From Hansfordia pulvinata (lineage: Eukaryota > Ascomycota > Sordariomycetes > Xylariales), in contig BJKQ01000006.1 in NCBI GenBank assembly GCA_006538405.1, positions 496,001 through 560,000 of the forward strand: a stretch of DNA of 64,000 nt, written 5' to 3'. The position numbers were made by a program, and so were the translations under genes. Position 1 is the first letter of the stretch, and each line of letters opens with the position of its first letter. Below are positions 21,556-33,600 of the stretch, one piece after another. The notes below the pieces were generated by a model, which saw only the letters and a program-made list of their open reading frames with translations, was not told where the DNA came from and ran no database searches.

Positions 21556-24500
21556 GATGTCGGGTCGAGGATGAGCAGGCGTCGACGGCGGTCTGTTGGC
21601 TGGCCCTTTCAGCCGATGGGAGACTCGCTCGGAGAGGAGATATATAGGGCGCGGTCGGGTGCGCGTGGTGAAGAGAAGGGAAAGTAGGAGGCGGGGGGCA
21701 CAAACAAAAAGAATGGGTGGACGAGAGAAAAGTGAGGATATCTCAATGGACAGACCAGACCCAGCGAACAGACGACACGGTTGGTGTCAAAGTCAAGTAC
21801 ACGTATCCGTACCAAAGGCTATCTGGCCAGCGTGCGCCGTAGGTACAGGCACGAGTACGGGTACTGGTCGCAGTAGTTAACAGATCATTGACTAAAAATA
21901 AAAAGAGGAGCCCCGTCGAGTCGGAATGAATGGGGTCGTGTCTGAGGGTCGCAAAGTGATTGTACGAGTACTTGAGCCGCAACTACTGCTCAGCGTGCAC
22001 GCGCAGTACGGTACGTACCTTTGCCGTGGGCGCGCCGGGCTTCGGCGCTGTGCACCTGTGAGGTGTTGCTTTTTTTGGGCCAGCGACTTGATACGGGTGC
22101 ATCAGCGCGAGTACCTGGCGAGATCTTAGTATGGCTTACTCCATAGAGCATCCGATTCAGGTACATGAGTCGGGTCCTTCATGGCAAAGTGCCGAATAGA
22201 CAGCCTGTCCTGACCTGGCCTTGGCGCCTCGGACGGCCGGCCAATCACGTCAAGTGACCACCTTTCAATTAAGCAAGTCTGGACATACGAGTATCCATAC
22301 TCGTACCCGTAGCAGACCCTGGACGCTCTTTCCTCGCACGCCTTCGTCACGGGCACGGAGGACGGCCAGCTGCCAGTGCGTCTGCGGCTGCTGATGATAT
22401 CAGCCTCCAGCTGCCGGGTCACAGCGCCAGCACCACGAGACCGCTGTCCTGCCACCAGTGGTTATATCCGGACTCACCCGGCGAGTGACGGACTTCATCC
22501 CCCGTGATTGTAGCTCAGCCACATGGGCCCCGCTGCCGGCATCTTCCTCACCACTGCCTTCACTCGACGGACACACTCCACACCGGCTGCTAGCCGCGTC
22601 AAGCCTCCCACCTAGCTCGACGCCGCTGATTCGCCTCTTTCCCTTGTACGAGTGGCCGACCCTCATACGAGTATTCGCTCGCGCACCCAAGCCACCGCCA
22701 GGCCAGGGCTACCCAGCCTGACTGGAGCATAGAACATCGACTAGAAGCTTTTGCGGCCGGCCGCACGAACCACTCGTCGCCTCCCCTCATCCGAACAGAA
22801 GCCCTGCCCCAAAGTTCGACCCGCCCCGCCCCGGTCTAACCTAAGCTTCCGGCTTTCCCAGGGGGACCCCTCGTCGACCTCATCGTCGAGATGCCGTGGG
22901 CGCCCTCCCGCGGCTTCGTGCCTCGGCCGTGGCTGCAGAGATTACCGTACATGATGAAGAGTTCGGGGCGTGGGCGTGGGCTGGGTTGTCTGCAGGTCTC
23001 GAGATGACGACAGGAATGCAACGTCGACTGTCGACACCATCTGCACCGAGCCTCGCGACGCCCTCACTGAGCAGACACCGTCTCCAACCACAGGCACCGA
23101 CCCGCGCGTTGGAAAATCATCATCGCGTCCTCGTTTTTTTTTTTTTTTGCGGCAGTGGCGGATGGAAACCAACTCATAGACCGGCCGCTGACCCGCCGGT
23201 GCCTACGCGTGTATCGACACTCGCCGTGCGTCACAACTGAGACACGCGTATAATGCCTCCAGGCGGGCCTCCTTTTTTGACTCAGTTTACGGGAGCTGAT
23301 GCGCCCATAGCCCCATCGGCGCCCTCGGCTGCTCGTACTCGTGCGCACAGTCGACAGACGGCCCTTGCACATGCACGCTTTCGCACGTGAAGACTGCGCC
23401 CAAGGTTCGGTTCCTTTGGGGGGTCGTTGACCAGCACGTTGGGCGCCACCCGCCCACTCTCGATCCGCGACGGTCCGATGAAGAAGATCAACCACTGAAG
23501 TTTTAGCCAGCCCGCAAGACTGATTGAACGAGTACTCGCACGAGTGGCCCCGAGGGCTGGGTTCGGGGATCGTTCGTCGGGCCCGTTCGCGCCCGCCCAT
23601 TGTCGTTCACGTGGCTTGCAGAATGGTGCTCCGCCAGGCGCCGTCTGCCGCCACCAGCTAACGCGCAACTGACCTAGTTAGCAGATCGCCCATCATCTAT
23701 CGTGGTCGCCTGCCTGTAGAGGGGGGCGGGCCTCGCCGCTGCGGATGGCTCGAAATGCGTCCATCATCTGCTTGCGGCCCGGCTGCGGATGCAGCTGCAA
23801 TTGCGACTGACAGCGATGGCGACTGCAACTGCATCTCCGTCAGCAGACGCCTTGTACCCGTTTTGGAGGGCTGTTTTGTGACAGGCAAGCCCGTAACACG
23901 ACGTAGCACGCGCCAACACGGTCAGTCCAGAGAGAGGCTCCGAAACCCGCGTGCGGATCCCAGGCTCGGGCGGCGGGCACATGCGCGCAACCCATGCACG
24001 CGAGAGACGGCCGTGGTCGTGGTCGTCACCCCTCAGCAAGGAACCCATCCAGACTCGGGCCGCCGTGCCCCAAACAGACTCTGGCCGGCGGCGGCGGGCG
24101 TGGAGTGTAATGTCCACATCGCCATCCACCCTCCTCTTCGGGCGCGGCGAGACCAGGGACGGTCTATGAGCAGGAGCCGCGGCGCGGGCGAGGCGGGCCA
24201 ATGTGAGCGTCGCACGCGCCCCTCGCCACGGCGGCCTGTGGCGAGGTGCTTGCAAGAGGTGGTGAGGGCCGGCAGCTAGCAGCGCGGCGAGGAAACACAA
24301 ACCAAGGAAATCCAAGACATCTACTCGACGGACAGAGCCCGTCATCTTACAGCCAGTGGGGCGCCCTTTCACTGGTGTGAAGCCCTCAGCCATCCGAATC
24401 GCAGAACGACCCCGGTCCATAAGCGCCGGGGGCCCCGCGGCCGGACGACTACAGCCTATCATTGCCCGCGCCCGCGCACCCAAACACCGACGCCTCCCAT

Positions 24501-25045
24501 CCCAATCTTCAGGACCCGAGGCCCCAGGTCACGTCAGGTCAGGTCAGGCCAGGTCCAGCTGCCCGAGTCTACAAGCAACTAAGGCACGGCCGGGAGGGCT
24601 GCAGAGCTACGAGCACAGAGCTGCAGACAGAGGTGCAGAGGTGCAGAGGTGCAGAGGGCCACCGATGGCCACAGAGAGAGCCCTCCTCCACCCATGCGCT
24701 GCCATGCGCGGCCATGCGTCCCCGAACGCTATTCCGCCACTCCGTGTGCAGCCCGGCCGTAGAAGCAGAGCTAGAGGCAGACGGGCCGGCATGAGCTGGA
24801 GGGACAAAGGGAAAGAAAGAAAAAATCATAACACACACACACACACACACCCACGCCAGGCACGGGATTTGGATAAAGGCGTCTCGTCTCTCGTCACGTC
24901 ACGTCGTCCGGCCCGGATGACCTGGCTTTCCACCTGTTCTGTGCTCTCTTTATCAACCCGCTGGTCGCCTGCCTCCTCCTCCCTCGCGCCCAGTCAGCAG
25001 TCCCTTGCTCGAGCCAGCCCCGTCCGACATGCTGTCGCAACCAAC
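21556..25045. other. intergenic, no gene supported
   Basis: 3.5 kb with only short overlapping frames. Dispersed TACGAGTA/TACTCGTA motifs are frequent here (about 21849, 21965, 22286-22312, 22648, 23335, 23528). There is a T-run at 23134-23147 and a CA repeat near 24832-24850. The last several hundred bases form the leader of the CRIB-protein gene. Confidence 0.5.
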
Positions 25046-26759
25046 ATGACGCCTCTCACCGGCTTGCTCTCTGAGGCTTATGCATTATGGACCCAGTCTA
25101 TTTCTCAGTGCTGCGGCGGTGCCTCTTCCGCCGCCGCCGCCGCCCACTCCCACCAGGAGCATCCCCGCGCTGGTCAGTTAGCTGCCCTGCCTTCCCCTTC
25201 GTGACCCTTTCTTTCCTTTTTTTTCCCTTTCTTTCTTTCTCCCTTTTTGCTGCCCTCGCGTCTCGTGCCCCGTCTCATCCGACTCGTCCCCTGTGACATG
25301 GCCAGTGGCTGACCCAGAACCAGGCGCCGAGAGATCCATGGGTATAATACGCGATGAGCCCCCGCGGGTTACGCCGCCTTCAGCCATGCCCTCACAGCCG
25401 CCTTCACATTCAGCCGCGCGGGTCCCGGCAGCTTCTACTTCTAGAAGAAGACGAGGCTCTGCACGAAGCAGCTTCTCCGTCACGAAACGACTACTACGAA
25501 GGTCTTCCTCGGGGCGCAGGCCACAGATCTCCGCCCCGTCCGGCTTCGTCCACGTAACCTCGCAAACCCAAGAGCATCTGAACGCATTTGACCAGTCTTA
25601 TTTGGGGTCGCAGCCAACCGCCTCTCCGTCGGGGCAGGACATGCCGGCATCATCTAGATACACGCGGCCTGGTCCGCGGCGGGGGTCGGGCTCTTTCCGC
25701 CCTCTCCAGCTGGGCCTGTCATCGCAGGGCGAGCAGTTGTCCCCAATACTGCCGCATTTTGACAGCCCCCCGGTCACCCCGCCCTCGCGGGCTCTTGTAC
25801 ACACCAGCCCCAGCAGCGACGAGCGTTCGATAGCGAGAGGCCGGAGCGACTCGACAATGTCTTTCCACATCCCTCGGCGGCCGGTCCCTGGTGGTTCGGT
25901 CTTCGAGTCCCCCCAATCGGATGCCAGCTCCAAGCGATCTCCGCCTCACCACTCCGGCAGAACGAGGTCCCACACCGCGTCGAGCAGCTCGCCGAGCATG
26001 ATGGACGACCTGGTGCAGAGGGTGGCTCTGGCCATGGAGGAGCGCGACAAATTGCAGGAGAGGCTGGACGACGTGATTGAGAGGCAGAGCCTCCGTGCCA
26101 GCAGCAGGCCGTCGACGGGATATGGGAGTCATGGTGAGTGGTCCGCTTGGGACACAGGGGTCAGACCGTGCGAAGACCAAGACTCGCTAACAAGGCCAGC
26201 AGAATGGGAACCCATGCCTGATATCCCGGCGCTCCCCCCCAAGGCGCCGTCCTTCAAAGAGAGGCTCAGCTCCGATCGGCCCTCGTCGAGGGCGTCGTCC
26301 AAGCAGCCCTCGCGGTCTTACTACCAGGCCAACTCGTCGCGCAAGATTGAGGGCCGCGGCGCCCCGCCCCCGCCCCTCCCGCTCAAGCTGCGCCCGCCGC
26401 TGCGCAAGAAGAAGTCCTTCTCGCGCGTGTCCTCCTGGCTGATGACCGGCGGCGGCCAGAGCAGCCACCACCACCATCACCACCACCAGCGCGATATCAG
26501 CCTCGACTCCATCACCAACATGCCCAAGCCCACCACGGGCGCCGACGGCTTCTACACCGTGGCGACCGCCGGCAGCCGCCGCTCGAGCCTCGACGACACC
26601 ACCTCCGTCTCGGACTGGAGCGCCGCCGCCGAGGAGCAGACGGCCCCGACCAGCTGGTCGCCCAGCAGCGGCGCCACCGTCAAGGCCCTGGCCGACCCGC
26701 CCGCGCTCGTCGACGGGCCGCCCCCCCGGCAGCGGCGCAGCATCGGCGTCGCGTTCTGA
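25046..26759 (+). CDS. CRIB (p21-Rho-binding) domain protein
   Basis: Exon 1 (25046-25172) encodes MTPLTGLLSEAYALWTQSIS and a Cys/Ala stretch. A 133-nt intron (GTCAGT donor, GGCCAG acceptor) leads to 25306-26133. A likely 66-nt in-frame intron (26134-26199, GTGAGT donor, GCTAAC branch, CCAG acceptor) is followed by 26200-26759. The product is 504 residues, or 526 if the second intron is retained. At about residues 117-130 ISAPSGFVHVTSQT matches the start of the CRIB consensus IS-x-P-x(2-4)-F-x-H, but the second histidine of the motif is not obvious. A coiled-coil-like helix (MMDDLVQRVALAMEERDKLQ) lies mid-protein. There are Pro-rich and poly-His patches and long Ser-rich disordered stretches. 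CRIB proteins bind GTP-loaded Cdc42/Rac, so a role in polarity signalling is plausible but inferred. There is no kinase domain. Confidence 0.75.
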
Positions 26760-27882
26760 TCTCGGATCGGCACGGGCGATTGCGGCCTTGTTTTTTTTTT
26801 CTCTCTGCTCCTACCACCAACCCTTCGGATCTTGGGACCACTCACCTTCTTTCGCTCATTTTCCTTCCTCATGCCCTCCCTCTGTAGATAGACGATCTCA
26901 CACACGACACGCACCTTATGATACCATCGGCAGCTAGAAGCGCCACTGCATTTGCGATTTTTGGATTTCCTCCCCCCACCATATTTTCTTTCAGACTTTC
27001 TCCTCCATCCCTGCGGGCTTCTGGCGTAAGCCAGGGAGGGGAGAACAGGAGAACACAGCCCAAGCCCCCCTAGTCACTGGCAGACGAGGGGGCGTGGCTT
27101 TTTTTATTTCTTCTTTGATCTTCCGCTCTTTCTTCTCCCTCGATCTAGGACGGACAGCGCTCCTATTTCACACTGGGCAAAATAGAACTGGGAAGTGGGC
27201 GGTCATCTTTACAATGGGCCTATCTCCGACAACCACTTCACTCCCCTTGACGGGGAGGGAATTGCCGGGGCGCGCTACCGTTTTTTATTCATTTTCACAG
27301 CATGTCGCCGGAGACTGATAGATGCGGCTTCGGACGGGCGCTGGTCGGTGGGAGACGGGCTTTCCCACACGAATACGGCGCGCACGCGGATATAGCCCAT
27401 GTTTGGCCAGGCTGGAACAAGACAGTGACACGGGATTTGGGAGGCATACTGCTTTGGCTGGGACATGTACTAGGATACCCTGGGAGGTACGAATGGGTTG
27501 GGTCACATTTGGGGTTTCAACCTGCCGAGCAAGCATCGCCGACGGGGCCAGTGTGCTGCCCACTCGACGCTGCCGCTGCTGCGTTAGCTCGTGTACGGGG
27601 CGTTCTTTCGGGATAACGGGCACGCTGGGCCTAGATGTCCGTTCATAGACTTGGGATCAATGGATGAAGTGGTTTGTTTCTGGTTCTCTTGCGCCTTCTT
27701 TCATCCGGTGCACTGTGAACACTCGACGGGTCGTGGACGGTCTTGGAACCCAGAATGTGCTGTGATTGGGGGCTGGGGGATATCAGTCTCTCTGCTCCAA
27801 AGCATGCTGCGTCATGAAGGCGCGCCCGCTTCTGTTCGAGAGATGCCGAATTTCAAGACGTAAGCTCCGGCTCGAGGATTGA
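26760..27882. other. intergenic, 3' flank of CRIB gene up to the MITE
   Basis: No gene is supported. Short frames at 27302-27648 overlap on both strands and show no family motif. The distal end (27812-27882) is the former continuation of the NLR reading frame on the minus strand, now cut off by the element at 27883. Confidence 0.5.
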
Positions 27883-28266
27883 GGGTCAGATAATGAGTTA
27901 CAGTAACACAGTAAACGCAGAAAATCAGGGTACAAGCAGGGCTCCATTAGGCTGGTAAAAGTCGCCTTAGGTCACTACCTTCAAGAGCAGCCCACCCACT
28001 CTAATGTTAGGAGCCCCACCCTTACGTTGTTATGCGTAATAACGTTCGGATAGCCTCGTATAGCAAGGAAAACTCTACTTTATCGTTAAAAAAATCTAGG
28101 CTATACTGCTTTTATGACCCCTGCTTGAAAAGATACATTGTAAAACTTTGCATAATTAGAAGCCAGGTTGCATAAGGCTTAAAAAGGCTTAACTCCTGTC
28201 TTGGCAGCCTAATTAGGCATTCCGAGTCCTGCGTTTACTGTGTTACTGTAACTCATTATCTGACCC
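27883..28266. mobile_element. MITE-like non-autonomous DNA transposon, 384 bp, 38-bp perfect TIRs
   Basis: The left end (27883-27920), beginning GGGTCAGATAATGAGTTACA, is the exact reverse complement of the right end (28229-28266) over 38 bp. The trinucleotide TGA flanks both ends (27880-27882 and 28267-28269) and fits a 3-bp target-site duplication, as seen in PIF/Harbinger-like elements; that superfamily assignment is tentative. The interior is clearly more AT-rich than its surroundings and has no coding potential, so it would depend on a transposase elsewhere. It sits at the 3' end of the NLR-like gene and supplies its present stop codon. Confidence 0.9.
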
Positions 28267-31200
28267 TGACGGAGTTTTTGTTTTCATAAGGGACCCAGGA
28301 CCCTTTCCCGCTCGCGAGGTACTCTGAGAACCACACAGAATCAACGCCGTCAAGAATCACTTTGACTGTTCTCAGATGTCCGTGATGGACTGCATACGCC
28401 AGTGGCTCCAGGAGCTCTTCCTTTCGACTTGGGCATGCTCCCGCCCCCAACAATTTCCCGACAATGGTAAAGTGATCCAAAGCCGCGGCGATGCTGACTG
28501 CGCTGGTGTACGACTCGTCGGATTTCACAACCTGAGGCCCACCAGAAAGCCCAATATATTCAAGTCTGCGCAGCACAGTGAAGACATCGAACCCTCCCTT
28601 CTCTGGAGCGTGGCTCAAGAGATCTTTGAAAGAAAGCCTGGATTCGAACCCTCCCTTCTCTGGAGCGTGGCTCAAGAGATCTTTGAAAGAAAGCCTGGAT
28701 TCGACGCCGCCATTCTCGGCTACCAGTGACATAACCCTGGCAGAGTCCAGAATCTCGCCAGCCTGGAAAATGCACACTTTGGGGTCGACACCAGCTTGAA
28801 GAAGCAATTGGAGGCGAACCTCATCATTCTCACAGACGGCCTCTTTCATTAGCAACTGGCCAGCTCGAAGAATTTGTCGTAGCGCAACTTCATCTTCAGA
28901 ACCTTCCATTGTAAGGCCCGCGGTGTCGGTGATGAAACCAATAGTTTTGAGATTGGCGCCAGCATCAATGAGCATTCTGGCAACGGTAGGGAAATCCTCA
29001 TCAAGGGCTGACAAGAGAGCAATTTGCTCTGCGGACGGGTCAATTGTATGGTTATGCCAGCAATCCAGCATTTTGCGCAACAGGCCAGCTTGCGTCCAGG
29101 CAAAGGAAAAGCTAGTTCGGTCGGCTGCGGCCTTGTCCGAGATGAGTTGCATAAGAGCAGCTCTAGCCTCTTTCCGAGCATCGCGGTAATCCTCGAGCCC
29201 CAGAGCTTCGTGCAGCCTGGACATTGCATCCTGAGTCGGGTCACGCATGAAGCGCTCGTAGGCTGCTTTGTCGTTCTTCGAAAGCAAGTCTGGAACCCTT
29301 ACCTTGCAAAATTCGACGTAGTTCCGTAGGAGACCATAGTCGCGATGATGCTCGGTCGTAGTGTTGCCCGGAGAGTCTTTATAGAGGTTTTCCATACCGA
29401 ACTCATTGCAAATCGTGTCAGTTCCTTGCCCTTTGTCTGGTGCTGTTTGCCGATAGTCGCGATCAATGTACTGAGATAGTCGAGCAAGGCTCAATCGCAC
29501 AGATGATAAGATGAGACCCGAGCAGGAAAGGGCAACAGAAGACAGTAAAGCATAGTGGTCTTGACGCTTCGCCCATTTGATCGAGTCGTCAAGTGCATGG
29601 CCAGCGCTGAAGGGGGCGGAGCCTGCTTCCCAGGGCCATTGCAAGGCACCGTGGCCATTCAGAAGAATCTTGTTCCATCGATCCCACATCTTTGAAGTTG
29701 TGGAATCAAAGTGCTTTGTGTGGTATATCCAGAATGAAGATGCGTATTTGAGAAAGGGGTGGGTTGTTTCGAATGTTTGGGTCGCCAATGCTAGGTGACG
29801 TGTCACTTCGCCAGTGGAATCATCGGCTTTGGACGCTCTCGATGTCCTGCCCTTCCTCCAGAACTTGGTACTCATGGCTTCTGCTGTCTGATGCGCCAGC
29901 TCAAGCATTTTCTTCCTATTACGCCCCAAGCTCTGCCTCGCCAGCGCCATCGGGTTTATTTCATGCACCTTCTTCTTTGCGGGCGGCGGCTTGACCATCG
30001 CCTTTTCAAAGTCGCTGAAATCGACGTAGGTGAGACACATCTCGCCAATGTGACTGGATGCGGTCTGCGGGTCGATATGGAATATGGGCGGGCGCTTTTC
30101 AACGAACGGATCTGTGAAGAAAGTTCGAACGGTGTGGTGTGCGAAGTGGACGGTGCGGTGATCCTCGTCCACATGAACAAGGTTCTCACACCATAGAGTA
30201 ATCTTGTGCATGTCGTCGCAAAGTTGCTCAGGGATCGTCCGGGTCTGGCCAATCTCTATTGCGACGGCCTCACGAAGCTCGTCCACTGTCAAAGGTCGCA
30301 CTGCGGAAGTGAGCCAAGAGAAAACCCTTTCGACCAACTCTTGTCGCGATGGCACAATCTGGCCGGTTGCTCGATGGAAAGTCGATTCCAAATCTCTCGG
30401 TAGGTTTTCAATCATCTGCCGGATCTCAACCTCGCCATCCCTCTTGCAGATCTCTTGGACCTGGAAGTAAACCCAGAGAAACCTCGAGCGCCGTCAGCAA
30501 GCTTCGCGCTGTTTGGGGTGAACTACTCACATGCCGTCGGCGCCTTGGACTAGAGCGTTTTTGATATCACGGAGAAGACCCCTGTCTCGCACGACCAGTT
30601 CCTCAAGATCTTCTTTTTCTTGGATAAGCTCGTCGACATATGTTTGTATGTCCTCCCGGGCCTCAGGCCTATTGGTAGAGACCTGTGCCATGCGTGAGAA
30701 ATGCGGCTTTATCTGGTCAGATACTCCTTCGCGTCCAAGGAACAACACCCTCGTTCCCGAAGTTGTCGAGGCCATGGATTTAAAGGCCCCAAGCAGACGT
30801 TGCCTTGCTCTGGCCGAGCAAGCGTCCAGGCCGTCAAGAATGATGTAGCTGGGTCCTGCTGAGCGGCTGACCTCGCAAAAGTAGTCAACAAGTTCATCCA
30901 TATCACTTGAGGAAACAAGGCCTTGTATCCGCCTCTCTTCATCGTCGGACAGTTGAGATGCGGGTGGAAGCTTCTGCCGAGTGATGCTCTTGAGCACCGA
31001 TGCGGTATCAAGAGAGCTTTGATCCTCGGGGTCAATGAAGAAGTAAGCCAGTGAGTTGTCGGCTTGCTGACCTGAAGCGCTGATGTCCTCGATGATGCCT
31101 GCACTGCAGTTTCATCAGTGACCACAAACGAAGCTGCTTTCGCGGCATTACTCACGCTATCATAGTCTTGCCAGAACCGACTGCGTCAGTTAGAAATGGA

Positions 31201-32548
31201 TCCGTCGTGGCAATGGGGAATTGAGGTCTTACTCTTGCCCCAGCACCCAAGAACTGGGGGGCCGCTCCCGTCGACCCAACTGCGATACTCAGAGGTTTGG
31301 AAGAACCATTGAGACGTATTCATGAAGCGCATCTTCTGGTGTCGCATCCATGCCCTGCGCACCGCCTCCTTACCAAGAGGGCAAAACTGATCCAGCACAT
31401 GCTGCTTTCTCGCCTCTGCCTCCCGTCTCCTCACCTGCTCTTTCGAGCCACGCAAAAACAGCCGGTTCATGTCCTCGAGAGTTCCTGCGTTCCTTTTGTT
31501 CATCAGCTGGTTAAAACGCCATGCGTTCCGTTCCGTTTCGGCCTGCATCAAGCCCAATTGTTGAGCATTCCACCCGTGCTGCACCTCGTGGTGCTGTACG
31601 TCAGCCTGCATGTGGGCAAATTGTATGGCATGTTGCACACTGTCGCTGTTAGTCTCGATGAGATCCGTGTCGGCTCTAAATTCGTCGTTGAAGTCACCCA
31701 AGAAACTTCGAAGCGAGTTCTGCCACCCTGGACCACGATCAGTACTGGCACGAGGAGCGTGGCGGGAGTACTCACATGTGCGCCGCGAAGACTCTACAAT
31801 GTGCTTACAGCACTGTATTATGGATGCATGAAAGCCGGAGAGGGCTTCCTGGAGAGGTCTGGAATCCGGAAAAAGAATCTTGTAATCGTCGAAGCGGCGA
31901 CAGTGGGACCCAAGCTTTGCGAAGAGCGTCGCCACGCCGTTCCCGTAGAAGGAGGTCAGGTTGAGAGCCAACTGATGCCACATTGTCAGTTCCTGGCAGG
32001 CTTCGCGCACCTGTCTTACTCACCTGTATCGTCAACTTGACACTGCCCCAGACTAGTGCTGCCGTCTCGGGGTGCGACGAGACAAAGACGTCGAAGATGC
32101 CACAGAACTTCCAGATGGCCTGCAAAGCATCATGGAAACGCGAGGCGCGCTTTCGCCCCCGGCCGCTGTGCTTGGTGGAGTCGAGTCTGGTGACGAAGTC
32201 GACGACGACATCGCTGTGGGCAGGCCCATCGAGCAAAGCACCAGCACTGCGCCTCTGCTTGAATAGTACCTGTTTGGCCTGATCGCGCTCTTTGGCCAGG
32301 TCGTCTTGCTCTTGGGAAGATAGACTCTGCTTGAAGCCCTCAAGGGCGGCACGCAAAGCAGCGAAGTCGCATCCTGCCCGGGCGGGAGCTCGTGAGTGTT
32401 GACTTAGCTGCATCTTGGGCCCGACCATCTTCTGGCGCTGGACAGCTCGAGGTTTGGGGTAGTAACACCCAGACGAGAAGACGAAGGGACGGACCGTGAG
32501 GCCAATTCCAGCCGAGCCGGGGAGTTCAGGGACAGCGGACAGCGACAC
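28256..32548 (-). CDS. NLR-like STAND protein: DUF7708-like N-terminus, NACHT, winged helix, ankyrin repeats
   Basis: Six exons on the minus strand: 32024-32548, 31776-31971, 31233-31727, 31156-31180, 30531-31103 and 28256-30482. The phases agree (4041 nt, 1346 residues). The start may instead be ATG 32428. The N-terminal domain (about 60-280; LVWGSVKLTIQ joined to LALNLTSFY) resembles the DUF7708-type region found in front of fungal NACHT modules. Walker A is GKIGSGKT (404-411), created across an intron. Walker B is YIILDGLDA (500-508). After FLWVYFQVQEI comes a winged-helix segment (ENLPRDLESTF to RPLTVDELREAV, about 630-680). The C-terminus has degenerate ankyrin-type repeats (MLIDAGANLK, LLLQAGVDPK, KLLGAGACPS). 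Such proteins are known in fungal non-self recognition and regulated cell death; that role here is inferred. The stop codon lies within a MITE terminal repeat, and a 57-bp duplication repeats 19 residues near position 1200. Confidence 0.85.
28587..28703 (-). repeat. 57-bp exact tandem duplication inside the NLR-like gene
   Basis: Two head-to-tail copies, starting at 28587 and 28644, appear identical base for base. They add 19 codons in frame, repeating the peptide ESRLSFKDLLSHAPEKGGF. The lack of divergence implies a recent event, or an assembly duplication. Confidence 0.92.
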
Positions 32549-33600
32549 TGGCGGCCTGTGTACTTGTAGGCAGAGTCGCTAATTCAGGAGCGGGCAAAGC
32601 CATGCCGGGGGCTTACGAGTACCGCCAATGCCCCTCATGCGAGATTGAATCTGGCTGACCAACTTGCGGGCCCTCATGCAGGAGGCAGGCCAATGGCGTT
32701 CCAGAGGTGAGGAGGGAGATGGAGCGAGGTCGATGCTGAGGAATGCTTGGCAGGCTGACCAGCCTGGTCGGATCAAAGACCAGTCGTAACCGCAGGGTAT
32801 CATTGCAAGAAGCTGTTGAGAGCTGGCCATCAAAGGACGAATCGAACCGAGAGATGGAGGCAAAAGTCGAATCAGTTTGCGAAGCAGTGGCGCGAGAGCT
32901 GTGGATGTCGCCGACGTTGCCAGGGAACAAGATGGGCTGGGCTCTCGTCTGGTGCACTTGAGGGCGTATTGTTGGAATGCTTCGATACATGATGAGAGGT
33001 TCCTACCTGCGTACCTTGTGTAGGCACCAGGGGCACCTCCATGTTGATGAAGTCGTCGGGCTAATGGTGAGGCCTGAGATGGGAGCAACGTCAAACGAGG
33101 CCAGGCCAGGTCAGGTGTGACATGATCCGTGTACGCGAAATGCACCCGATTCCAGGTACATAGGTAGTGTAGATGTCCTCCAAAGGTGCACTGATGTGGA
33201 AGGTTCCTGGTGATAATGCGTGATTGCGACTTCCCTGCTGTGCTGAGTGGCACCCGGTGGATTGAGCCGAAGCGCTTGCGATGGTACCCGGCGCAGTGTG
33301 AAGATGCCGACACAATTTGAAGTTTCCTCTTTTGAACCCAGTCGTCGACACGATTGTGAGAGAATAATAGGTACCTTAGGTACATGAAGCTATTCACGAG
33401 CCCACGGAGAAGAACTACTCCTTGGATCTCTAGCCTACCACCCTACTACTACGAGTAATCGTGAAACGCACGAGTAGCGCTGGTGGGGCGCGCCCCTCCA
33501 ACCGACGTCACGCAGCGCAGCCGGCCTTGATCGCCCTTTTTTTTTGCTCTTCTTCCGTTCCCTCGCTCCTCATCCCCTCGGCACACCAGCACATAGACCC
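32549..33600. other. divergent intergenic region between NLR-like and phytase-like genes
   Basis: 1 kb between two divergent starts. A 272-codon minus-strand frame (32579-33397) spans it but has no family resemblance and a composition like the flanks, so I do not call it. The motifs ATAGGTACCTTAGGTAC (33366-33383) and TACGAGTAATCGTG (33450-33463) lie here. Confidence 0.45.

Noticed and set aside
32579..33397. 272-codon minus-strand frame upstream of the NLR-like gene
   Set aside because: No domain, Ser/Arg/Leu-rich composition like other chance frames, and it occupies the divergent promoter space.
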